Positions 11,501-22,800 of a stretch of DNA of 64,000 nucleotides are shown piece by piece. This DNA comes from Prostheceraeus crozeri (Eukaryota > Platyhelminthes > Polycladida > Euryleptidae): assembly GCA_907163375.1 (NCBI GenBank), contig CAJQUW010012461.1, forward strand, positions 158,279 through 222,278, read 5' to 3'. Position numbers and translations under genes: made by a program. Positions within the stretch are counted from its first letter, which is position 1; every line of letters begins with the position of its first letter. The notes beneath the pieces are model-generated. The model did not search any database, had not been told where the DNA came from, and saw only the letters and a list, made by a program, of their open reading frames with translations.

Positions 11501-13753
11501 AAATTTGTTTCGTTTCCATAAGACTGTCAATCATATCTGTGAGGCGATGGCATTGTCTTTTAGCGCGTCGCTTGCAGTGATAGCAGCAATGATAATGTTC
11601 TGGTTATTCACATTGAAATGGTGCACATAATTGAGTTGACTGTAATTGATGCATGCACGTATAAGCTCGTGATCGTTCGACATCGGTCTGCAAAATATCG
11701 CTTTTGTTTTTTGTGTCTCTCAGCGCGCTTACATGAACATGAAATTTCTTGACAGATTCGTAATTTGATAATTTTTGCAACCTGTAATGATATATAATTA
11801 AAGTTGCGAGTCACAAATATTTTAAAACGTCTTATCTGGATGATCGTTTACATTCATTTTATCGATTTTATGGGTTGTAAGATGTGCACAACTTTCTGAG
11901 CAATAAATTTTCTGCTTTTTCATGAAAGCTGTATGTCTGAGCAGGAATGGCATGAATAAAAAAAATAATATAAAATGTGGGCTGCTTGTATCTCTACACA
12001 CATCCATAACAAATTGAGGAAAGATATCAGTTCAAAATCACACCAAAATTCTGCCAACGTTGCCACTGAAAAAAGTGCATTAGAGTTTTCGTTGTTATTT
12101 TGAATAGAAGTCAAAGGCTAAGCTAGGAGAACAGTTAAATACCTCACAGTAAATCATGACAATAATGCCACTCCAATACAAAAAGTCTCAAACTAATGTC
12201 ACTTCTGTTTAGAGCACTTCTTCCAAATATCGGGATCGCGACCCGAAATGGGGTCGCTAGTATAAAGAGTCATCTGGAGCTTCTAGTGATAAAGATTTAG
12301 TTATCTGCTCCTGTCACGACTCTATCAGAGATGCGAAAAATATATCAATAAATGCTGTTCTAAGTAACTAAACAATAAAATTTTGTTGTCCTACACCGTG
12401 TGCCCAGATATAGGGCCTTGCTATTTAAAACCTGGATGTATGTGTTTGTATTTGGCCGGTTAACCGCGATATACACGCATGTATTTCTCAGCAAAGTGAA
12501 CCGCATATTACTAGTCTAAAATATTTCAATAGTTCATGGTTGGCTGATAGGTAGACCACATGAAAATTTTGATGAAATTTATATTGAGTCAATTTTTCAG
12601 ACTTCAACTCATAACATGCCAGGTTGAAGTAGCAAATTGCCTTCTGAGACGTGACATTCAATAACGTCTACTATTTCAATAGCGTTTCAATTACGTTGCA
12701 AATGTATTTCAATTCACACAAGCTGACGGAATAAATTATGCCATGCGAAGAAGTGGGCTGAATAATCTGATTAGGAAGAATGCAAAGTCAGATTGAGTCA
12801 AAATTAAAACAGGTTAAGAAACTTAACTGCAATGGCTGCTACCGATGTTAATGTCACTGCACCGACATCCTTCGAATCAAGAGGTTTTAAGAGGTTTTTC
12901 GAATCACGATCGTTTCTACAGTGTTATATCAGACTTTGTTGAAAATACCAGACACATTTTGTGACTGACGGTTGCCATGCGCCTATTGCTTCTACGCTAA
13001 CAGATGTGAAAAGGATGATAAGTTGGAATGCTTTTGGCGTTTGCGGTCGTCGTCCAGTCTGGCAGTTTTCCTGGTTTCCCTTCTCGTTATTTTTTCGATA
13101 ACTTTGTGCCATCGTACCATTGTATTAACATGTGCATCTTGATATCATGGTAATCATCATGTCAGATGTTCAAAATGTCGCACTCCAAAATGCAATTTGT
13201 TGCTTCAACTTAGCATGTTTGAAAATTGAGGTCTGAAATGTCTAATTACAATGTTAAAGAATTACATGAATCTGTTGATGAAAATGCGACATTTATTCAT
13301 CGTTGGAAAGTTCAGGAAATGAACTTAGGAATGAGGAATGAGTTAGGAAATGAACACAACTCATTTGGACCCCTTAAGTGCTTGACTGCCGGCAGGCAAT
13401 TGAGGAAAGGTAGGCCTATATGTGCATGATCTTTCGGAGCCACCGCTCACAGAATTCAAAAATTTTGAAACTGAAAGTAGTAGATTCAAACATCGGTCAT
13501 TATTTAACACGTCAAAATTTGGTGGCAAAACTCAAATGGAAATATCTCAAATTTGATGATGAAAATACTGTAGTGCATCGTTTCAAATGATCCCAAGTTG
13601 TTTATTCACTCGAGTGTCCTTGCTGAGCAAGGTACATTGGTCGAAGTTGATGCCTTTATTCCCGTCGGATTGAACACGTTACAAATTGGATTTATACGTC
13701 GAAATCCAAACCGAGGTCGTCTTAACTCCAATCTCAGCCATCACCCGACACCT
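8529..13753. other. AT-rich intergenic stretch without a recognised gene
   Basis: Only short, mutually overlapping open frames. An 18-bp perfect palindrome (GTGCGGAGTACTCCGCAC) lies at 11200-11217. Several TAGGCCTA-type octamers occur near 9946, 10471 and 13410. No convincing exon, RNA gene or element boundary was seen. Confidence 0.5.
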
Positions 13754-14544
13754 GGGGCCTATTTCACGAAACGTCATCAGTTACCAGTTTACCAGTGACC
13801 GGGGACAATCACCAGTTCTGATATTTTCCATTTCACGAACAACTGGTAATTGTCCTAGGGTCATTGGTAAACTGGTAAATCTATTGTAGCGTCACAATCA
13901 TCAATGTATGAAGATGTATGAGATCATCTGCGCTATATATGACCCATTTAATCCTCACGAGATCGTCAGCATATGACAAAGACTAATGAGAAGCCAGTGC
14001 AGCAGTAGTAACTTCAACAGGGAAATCCAAGCTTCTTAATGATGCAATTTTTGATGCCATGTAAATTTCCTGCACCAACTCATTAAATAGCAAGACTCAA
14101 TGCATTACAGATGCATAAATTCCTATGTACGTCATCTGTACTCTTCAATAAAAATATATTGACCATGAAGGTACATAAATCATATGTTAAATTCAAAGCC
14201 ATAATTGTAACTTATTTGTGACTTTGACTTTTCTATCAATATCGGATGACGGTTTCCGTTGATGTCGGATTATCAATCATTATTTATTCAGACTAGATTT
14301 TACTAATTAGCCTATAGATAAATCAAGGGAAAATTTAGACAATGGACCCATTACAATAAATTTGCGGTCCAGACATCATTACCTGACTGAAGAATGAATT
14401 AAAATCAAGAAAAGTTTTGAGGTTTCGTGGCTTCATTGAAAAATGTTAATCGAAATGCGAACAAAATAGTTACATTTTATTGTAGCAAACAACGGAATGT
14501 ATGTAGTAAGAAAGAGGTTTCAGATTCGACATTGTTCTATAAGT

Positions 14545-15591
14545 TCAGGCATGACCGTATGCAAATGAGCTGATGAGTTCATTTCTGCGATCTTGGTTGG
14601 AAATGGTGCGATTCTGATCTTCATTATCAATGAATCCCACCTCCTCATCCCCCTGAATTTGGAGAGTTTCAAATTGCGATTCACCAGTACCGTCATTAGT
14701 TATTGGACTTTCCTTTAAAATACAGAGATTATGTAGCGCAACACATGCATTCATAATTTCCGCCGCGTAGGTTGGTGTTTTGACTCTAAGTCGATTCAAA
14801 CAAGGAAATCGCATTTTAAGGATCCCAATTATTCTTTCTATGGTGCAACGAGTTTTCCTGTGAGAAATATTGAAATCATTGACTACCGTCGACAAGTTAT
14901 CGCCAAGAACTGGTGGAATCAACCATGGTACACAGGGATATATCGAATCACCAAGAATAACGCTCCCAGGGAATGGTCGATATTTAAACACTTCAAATTC
15001 ATGATAAAGTTGTGAATTCCTCATGACCCGCGCATCGTTGACACTGCCTGGCCAACAGGCATTGCAATATGAAATTTTAAAGTCTTGAGCACCAACTAAC
15101 ATAACATTGAGTGAATGATTTTCGTGACGATCAACAAATTGTTCTTCTTTGTCACTTGGTTGTATGATGTTAACAAGTGTTCCATCAACTACACCACACA
15201 CCGCCGGCATACCTGCTATTTGGTAGAAAAGAGATCGTGTTGTAGTAAAATCTGAAGGAAATTTCACAAAGCGAGGGAATATAACTGTATTTATTGCACT
15301 GGTGACTGCCCGTACAGATCGGCAAACACTGGACTGAGACAGTCCATGAGCATCACGTATGATATGGTAAAATCCATTGGAGGCATAGAAACGCAAAGCT
15401 GTAAGTATTTGCTCGCGTGCTGTAAAAGCGGAGCTTCGAAGTGTGGGATGATTCAGAGAAGCTCCAATCATTTCTTTCAGGAAATTCACAGTTGAAAGTC
15501 TCATTCTGTACCGTTGATGGAAGAATAATTCGTCTTCTTCGGAATCGACTATCCACGAAAAGTCGATTTCTTCGCCTACTTTCATCATCAT
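14545..15591 (-). CDS. PIF/Harbinger (HARBI1-like) DDE transposase, open reading frame
   Basis: 348 aa without interruption. A helix-turn-helix region is visible near residues 60-100 (LTALRFYASNGFYHI, SQSSVCRSV). The DDE nuclease residues are D136 (GVVDGT), D215 (LGDSIYP) and E252 (RCTIERIIG). The family signatures PGSVNDARV, PWLIPP, LKMRFPCL and ALHNLC are all present. In this family the nuclease needs the Myb-like partner for DNA binding and nuclear entry; here that partner gene is broken. The start is the first of three consecutive Met codons. A domesticated HARBI1 host gene is less likely because the Myb-like gene and a terminus-like sequence sit beside it. Confidence 0.92.
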   Translation of the reverse strand: MMMKVGEEIDFSWIVDSEEDELFFHQRYRMRLSTVNFLKEMIGASLNHPTLRSSAFTAREQILTALRFYASNGFYHIIRDAHGLSQSSVCRSVRAVTSAINTVIFPRFVKFPSDFTTTRSLFYQIAGMPAVCGVVDGTLVNIIQPSDKEEQFVDRHENHSLNVMLVGAQDFKISYCNACWPGSVNDARVMRNSQLYHEFEVFKYRPFPGSVILGDSIYPCVPWLIPPVLGDNLSTVVNDFNISHRKTRCTIERIIGILKMRFPCLNRLRVKTPTYAAEIMNACVALHNLCILKESPITNDGTGESQFETLQIQGDEEVGFIDNEDQNRTISNQDRRNELISSFAYGHA

Positions 15592-15954
15592 TCAATAGAT
15601 TATACATCGTCCAAAAATCCATCGCGTATGTGATAAAATAAAGCTGACAAGTCACTTTCACTCTATAAAGGAATAGACTGGATTTGAATGCGTGACTTTG
15701 ATTCACTGTCCTATGTTTACGCTTTTATTGAGCTCCGTCACCTAATGAAACAGTCACGGCTCGCTATGATGTTCTCTGCTTGCATTTGCGGATTCTAGGC
15801 CAATCCCACAAGTGTATCGGTCAGTGAGAACAATGAAAAAGTGATGACGCGCTCTGACCTTGGTTTGTGATGATCTGATTGCTGCAACAAGAACGATATA
15901 AAGTGAGCGCTTACATTGAGATAACATATTCGAATAAATTGAAGTTGTCCTGAA

Positions 15955-18094
15955 ATGGCATCGCACGACCTTAAGGTTTTGTTTTTAAAAAAGAAATTTT
16001 TGAACGGAAATGTGATATTCATAGGCGTATCCAAAAATTTCGGTTTCGGGGGGAGACTGAGGCATACCTATGAGTGAATCTCTAGCCTTGCGCATGTCCG
16101 TATGCACGGTATGCAGCTACAGGTATATTTGATCGATTTTATTAGTGATCTCCTCAAAACGAGATACGACATTATTTATCTGTATTTTTTATGATCACAT
16201 AATGCTAATTCACCAAATGAGAAATTTACACCCTTTTTAGGCCTAAGTTTCCAAGATACAGTAGGTACTTAGCCTAATTTACGACTCAAACAGTATCGAA
16301 AACGGAGCTCTTTGTCTGAGCCTGACAACTATACATGAAATGAAACAAAATGATTGGATAAACGAGAGAACATCACATGGTTGAACCATTGTATTTTCCA
16401 GAACAGCACAAAATTCGATATGTTCATGTAAATCACAATGGAATCTTCAAAAATTACAATATGTTGATTGATGATTATGTCGTATGATATAAGTTGAAGT
16501 AAAAGGCAATCGCAGAATTCGCTGAGGTAAAAACAAACTAGCAATGATTGATAATTTCAATGAAGGAGGCGATGAGGAGCAGCTGTGAATCTACATGTGC
16601 TTGATGAGTCAAAAGCCTGTATCTAAGGAAATAAACAAAAAATATTACAAAGCGTATGCGAAAATATTTTTGGACCCATTTTACTACAAAACACGACCGA
16701 CCTATTTTATCATTATGAATATCGTTGCCGCAAATTAAAAATAAATGAATACACAGTATCTTTGAATCTTAAGAAAAGTTTGACTCACATATCACTAGTA
16801 GTCGTTATGCATAAAAACGAGACAAAAGAGAAACGTATGTTCACACGTATAAAGTGTTCATACTACGAATTTCAATCGACGTGCTGATGTTGCTGCGAAT
16901 CTGTCAATAATGGCATCGGTGCTGGGAGTGTCTCCTCGATGAACTTGTAGCAAAATCAGGGCTTCTATTCTATACTCGTAGCAAACCAGATACGTAGATT
17001 CCATTTCTACTAGTATGAGATTTGAGGTAGGCCTACATACAGTACCTTCGCGAGTAACCTTACATCAAAATTGCATTGTACCGTTACCTGCGGCGAACAA
17101 AATTCATTTGTCTAGCAAGCATTAGCGCTACTGAATGGCCATGACCCTATTTGATAGGCCCTACATGCTTTCTAATTCAACATTGACCCGTAGAATTCGA
17201 AATGAGGTCATTTTTATAACTATCATAGCTTTGTAAGCAGGCCTAAAATAGGCCTATATGCTCATGTTACATAGGCCTATATGACATGTGAAGTATGTTT
17301 TCTGATAAAAATTTGAGTTACAGAATTCACATTTGCAATCAGAGTTTCGCTAATGACAATATTGAGCGAGAAAAACGCGAATGGCATGTATATGCTGTAG
17401 GCCTACATGTTATTCTATACTTTCACCCTCCATTTGTGAGAGAAAATGGACTTTATGTGGCAACTCCCTTACTACTAAGTAGTTTAGGGGGGACTAGGCC
17501 ACCCAGCCCCCCCCCCCCCTAAATACGCCTATGTTGATATTCGGAAGTTTTAGAGATTTTCCAACTGGGAAGGAGAAGAAACGGAAAGCATGGACGGATA
17601 TCAGAGACATAATGGCAGCAAATGGTTTTGCGAGATATTTGGACTACTTCCGCGATGTGATGTGGAAAAACCTTCGAAAGTCCACCATGAAGAAGATCGA
17701 CAATAGGAGGAAGACGGGTAGTGGAGGTGGTTCTACCTGCAAAATAAATGAAATGGATAATTTGGTGATATCTATTTTGGGAGAAGACAGCCCAGCAATT
17801 AAAGGTCTTGATGTTGATGAGAGTACAATCAGACCGTCCAAAGACCCTCAAATACTAGAGAATGAAAGTCAAACATACATGTTAATAGGAGAGCCAACAA
17901 GATGTAACAATGCCAATGAAGATGAACAGCCATCCATTTTGTGGTTGACCCCTTAAGCCAATCCGAAAAAAAGAAGGATTGAATCGGATAAGGAGGAGCT
18001 ACTGTTAGAAAATCTGCGACTTCGAAACAAGAAGTTGAAGTTGGAAATAATGGAACTGGAAATCCAACTTGGTGTTGACTCTTCCTCTATTTGA
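15955..18094 (+). pseudogene. Harbinger Myb/SANT-like DNA-binding gene, split by a hAT insertion
   Basis: The 5' part is 15955-16019 (starting MASHDLKVL), and the rest resumes at 17534 in the same frame after the insertion. The joined part gives FGSFRDF...KKRKAWTDI...MWKNLRK...KKIDNRRKTGSG, the Myb/SANT-like signature of Harbinger second proteins. An in-frame stop TAA at 17954-17956 is followed in the same frame by PKKRRIE (a possible nuclear localisation signal) and a leucine-rich coiled coil (LRLRNKKLKLEIMELEI) to TGA at 18092-18094, typical of these proteins. So there are two lesions: the insertion and one nonsense codon. A shortened 141-codon frame (17531-17956) remains open, using an ATG supplied by the insert. 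Confidence 0.8.
16020..17533. mobile_element. hAT-like non-autonomous element nested in the Harbinger Myb gene
   Basis: The termini are CATAGGCGTA and TACGCCTATG. The flanks GTGATATT (16012-16019) and TTGATATT (17534-17541) form an 8-bp duplication with one mismatch, as expected for hAT. The 1514-bp interior has no long reading frame. It contains C- and G-runs next to both ends and several TAGGCCTA motifs. Confidence 0.7.
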
Positions 18095-19617
18095 CGTTTT
18101 TATACCATGTTTTTGATGTTTTCATTTAAGAAGAAAGCATTTAAAATATATCTATTTGTACAACATGCGAAATTTCTTTTCAGACTATAGTTAACACTGT
18201 ACGCTTAAAAAACGTATTTAATAATCAAGCGCTAGAAAATACCGGTAGGAGCCTGCTTACCAAAGTCAGAAATATCTTGAGTAATTTCTATTTGAGACTT
18301 ACTTTATTGACAATGTTTTTCATCACTTATGCTACAACAGACAAACCAGAAAAGATATTTGATAGGCCTTAAATAACTACTAGTATGTTTAGAAAAACGT
18401 ATCAACAAAATATTTATGCTTCTAACAGACCTGACTGCTCAGAAACATTGATAACACAATTTGTTGGTAAACTGCCACTCCATAATTTGAGACCACATAT
18501 TTGCTGTTATCCCCTTTGCTACATCAGAATTGTGACCTAATAGTATTTATATTGTTCTTCAGTATTTCTGTGTTTTATGTATTTTATTGTATTCTACTTT
18601 TCAAGTATATGATATTTATTTCAATTTAATTTGATTTTTGTTTTATTTAAATTTATTTATTAATTAACATTTTCCTGTACGTCTAATTTACTAATTTATT
18701 TTGCTCTTCCACTCAGTATTTTTTATTTGGTTTTTATCCTTTATTTTTTTTAGCTTTTTGTAATTTACATGTCTGTTTTCTAATTAATATATTCACTTAA
18801 CTTGTTGATATTTTCATTCATTCAATTTTGCTTCCATTTTTCAGTACTTTTGCATGATCACTTGCTTTGTAGCCTGTATCTCATTTTTCATATTTTCTTT
18901 GTCATTTATTCATATTTATATATAATAATTATATAGTATTATATAATATAATTCATATCCGCCGAATTAACTGCGTCTAGATATCTTTTTCAGTAGTGTT
19001 TGCATTCAGTAATCACTAACTTTCCACCGCATTATTTGATTATTTCTGCATGCTATATTTTTACTCTGCGTATTTAACGTCAGTATTTGTCAGTTGTCAT
19101 CTGTGCGGTCATGTGTCATTCGATCTGTCCTTTAAGTCTTCGTTCCATCCGTTCCTGTGATGAATTTTTGAGGTTGGTGTGCAGTTCAGCGGCGATGCAT
19201 TCATTTGTCCTTAAATACCTCGACTACAAGTGTGGTTTGCTTTGTTTCTCGCTGTATTCGTTGAACTTTCTATTCCATGGTCAACTACTCGCTTTCTCCA
19301 ATTTTGCTGAGTCTTAAGTGCTTTTTATCGAAAGTGTATCCCGATCTTCAAATTTCGATTTGGATTTCAATGACTTCTTGGTCTCACGCTATTTCTAGCT
19401 GTCAGTATCATAAATGCACGCAGTTGCCTAGCGTATTCATGATGAAATCCCTTAAATATGAAATCCAGTTTGCTAGCTTTGGCCTGCATCTGGAGAAGGT
19501 CGGATAAAACTAACAATGACCATGCTGCATAGTCTCATTACTTTATTAATTCAATATCCTATAGCGTAATGGTATTATTGTTTTGATATTTTTCTGGAAA
19601 GTAGTGCTGATATATAA
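18095..19617. other. Region upstream of LMAN2, AT-rich, no separate gene
   Basis: 18541-18960 is strongly T-rich low-complexity DNA. From about 19000 the composition becomes more mixed and could include the LMAN2 promoter and 5' UTR, but no TATA box or initiator is clear. Short open frames near 19087-19507 show no family resemblance. Confidence 0.4.
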
Positions 19618-19801
19618 ATGCAAAATGTTACTTTTCTGTCCTTGTGTTCATGCGTGTATACTATGGGCGCTGTCATTTTTCAGATGAATTTCTCTCACAT
19701 CTTTTCTGTCTTGATTTTGATGATGGATTGCGCTTTAAGTGAAGATCCTTCAAAGGAATTTTACTTGAAAAAGGAACTCAGTCTTACCAAACCCTATACC
19801 G
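19618..19801 (+). CDS. LMAN2: LMAN2 exon 1 (signal peptide and start of lectin domain)
   Basis: Encodes residues 1-61 plus the first base of codon 62 (phase 1). It contains the signal sequence and the family's N-terminal strand (LKKELSLTKPYTG). The donor is GGTAAGT. TAA at 19615-19617 closes the frame upstream. An upstream non-coding exon cannot be excluded. Confidence 0.88.
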
Positions 19802-22800
19802 GTAAGTGCTCCTTTTCCTAGCAGTGATACTGGTATTCAAGAAATATAGTGGAAGTTTTGGAGGGCTTGTAATATTATAAGGCTGACTTAATTATACTTC
19901 AGCGGTAGTCACTACTATGTTGACTTGGTGGTACCTCCCGATACGGACAGACTCTAACCCTGGACCTTCTTCACTTCCGTACCGAAGTGCAGCTCTTAAC
20001 TAGCTAAACTATCCTGCCACCTAGCTGGTGACATCAATCTGTAGTAACATGTACTATGTAATTGTACATTTAGGTTCATTTAGCAAGTGATTTTGTGGAT
20101 TGTGCTATCACAAAGTAAGCATTCAGCAATTTGATATAAATTTTATTGTCTTCAGGACATTGGGATTTCAATGGAAACACACTGATCACAAGTAATTACG
20201 TACGTCTCACGTTTAATCGTCAAAGTCAAGCTGGAGGCATCTGGTGTATGACAGTAAGTTGATATTTTTGATATATCTGCTTTTCATCCAATGTCTTGAC
20301 TTAAGTTTTTCAGTTTGTGAATGGTTGAAACAGCAGAGGCTTAATATAAAATTCTAATTTCTCATTCCCTTCTCATAATTCTTCCCTTTTCCTTCGTTGA
20401 ATTTCGCATGAATAAACTGCAAGAAAGTCAAACAAATTACACTATTAATCTTTTGGAACAGTCATAATTCTCAAATTCACCTTCAACCTTGACCAGTGTC
20501 TTACATACTCGATACAGTCACGGTATCGTTTCAAAAAATGAGTTGCAAGCAGATTCAGACATGCCTGTTGGAAAAATTGTTGCTTCACCAATGAGAAATT
20601 GATAATCACGAACAAAACGGTGGGACGAAGCAATTTTGCATGCAAATGGCATGGTCTACTTTTGAGCAACGGAGACTCCACAGTTCACATATGAGAATTG
20701 AGGAATTTAGTTCCTCATGCTGTCACAATGTGATGCTTGATTTCACACAGGTTCAACGCGTAATTACACCTTGTACTTATTATCGAACAGTTCTCGTTAC
20801 AATGTTCTCAGAGGGAAAGTGCTTCCATAATTTTGGAATCAGTCAAATCGAAGAAATATTTATCAGTAAAATGGAACTTTTCGTCAATATAATTTTGCTG
20901 CTGGGACTCTTTCGAATAAAAGCCTTACGAACGGATGGATCGAATGGATTGCTTCCTCCTAGGTTACCAGACCTGATAATATGTAGCTTTTTTTCTTTGA
21001 AGAGCTCTAAAAAGACGAATTCTTCAAGACGATTCCAAGAAATCTCCAACAACTGGGACGGCGAATCGAATCTGAAAGTTACCAATCCAATGTCAATGGC
21101 TGGCTGTCTCGATGTCGAAATGATATTTTAACGCACCTTGCTCCTGGCATCACCATGAAAAATGGCTTGCCGGCTGGGAATCGAGCCCAGTCAACGAACG
21201 GCTAACGCGGCGTGAAGATCACCAAGACCAGCGAACCACACGCTCCACGATCGTGTCAGAAAGCATTGAATTGTAAAATCGATTCTCCGAGGCCGCCTGG
21301 AAGCTGTTCCTATTGAATCAGAAATGATGATTTTTTATAACAAGCATGTTCGAATCTGCTTGCAACACATTCTTGAAATGATGCCGTGACTGTATCGAGT
21401 ATGTAAGACGGTGGTCAAGTTCAAGCCCAAATTGAGAATTGTGACTGCTCTGAAATCTTGATAGTGTAACTTGATTGACTTTGTTGCAGTTATTCTTCAT
21501 ATGAAATTCATCGAAAGAGAAAGGAAAGAAATCTATGTTTTATAGTAGCAATATTTATTGTTGCATCAGAATTCATTGTTGGCGTTAGAAAATGATGGTA
21601 TTTATACGATAAAGAAGTCAATGACAAGTATCAAGCACATGTATATAAGTTGGTTACTCCATCTACATTAAAAGCATGAAATATAAATTCAAGATTGATT
21701 TCATATCCTTTACACACGTTCAAAAATGATGCTCTTTTTTAAAGAGTTAAGAAACATTTATTGGAATTGGATGCGGTGGCTCAGTTTTGGTAAACTCTTA
21801 TTTGTAATCGGATTTATGTGTTTTAAATGGTTGATAATGCATCAGATACTGTATGATATTTCTCTTATCATGATAATAGTATGGAAACAGAATAGATTGA
21901 GTTAATGTTGGCTTGTAACCATGTTCATATTGCGATCAGACATCAGATCTACAAGTTGTCCGGTTATCTTTTGCACTTGAGCAAATGTTTAACTATGAAA
22001 TTTTTTATTGCGCCAGCCGAAGCGGTAGCGAAACGTTGCGCAGCAAGTTGTATAAACTTATTTTAATACATTTTCGGTCGAAAAAGTTGGTTTTTCTGAC
22101 TTATATTTAATCTGTTCTGCCGACCGATGGCCAAAAACCCAAAAATAGCTATGAAATCATAAATAAAATTTTCTTGCAGTGTGCGACAATAAGATCATGC
22201 ATGCCTGTCTAAGATAAACAAATGATATCTCTCATTTCAGCCGGTCGATATTCCGGATTGGGAGGCTCACATACATTTCAAAATCCATGGCAATGATGGT
22301 TTGCTCTTTGGTGATGGATTAGCTTTCTGGTACGCACAGAAACCTATGGAGCAGGGTACGTTGACTTTGTGAGAATAGACAATGTCCGGTTTTAACCCTC
22401 ATACTTAATGATTAGGCTATATACACGCAGCGTTTCCAAAAGTGATCGCGCAGCTGCGCGGTTTTGCCGATTTCTGCGCGGAAGCGCGGAAAATTGAGAA
22501 GCTGCGCGGAATTTTGATGTCACAATCATTTTTCAGTTTTAAGTATGTTTTGAAACTTAGTGTGGTGCTTTTCACAGAAATCATTTCAAATTAGACATTG
22601 TTCACCTAATGTACAGCATCTGTAGTACATTTGATAGAGCACATTTTTTGTTAGATAAAATAAAAGAAATGTACAAATTTTCGTGGACTTATCAGGTCCG
22701 CTTCATCAGGTTGCAGTGGTAAAACTGAAGTCAAACCAAAAGAGAGAACGATATACGTGCGTATATTAGGTAAATGCATTTCCCATCGGTTCATCGCACT

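Larger units (their letters stand above)
13754..18094. mobile_element. PIF/Harbinger element (transposase plus Myb-like gene), with nested hAT
   Basis: The element has the two-gene organisation of Harbinger: a DDE transposase on the minus strand (14545-15591) and a Myb/SANT-like gene on the plus strand starting at 15955, divergent across 363 bp. A plausible left terminus begins at 13754 (GGGGCCTATTTCACGAAAC), followed by subterminal inverted copies of ACCAGTTTACCAGTGACC around 13780-13880. I could not find the matching right terminus, so 18094 marks only the end of the second gene. A 1.5-kb hAT-like element interrupts the second gene. Confidence 0.75.

Noticed and set aside
12226-12256. GGGATCGCGACCCGAAATGGGGTCGC as a hAT terminus
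   Set aside because: Only one end is visible and no partner or target duplication was found.
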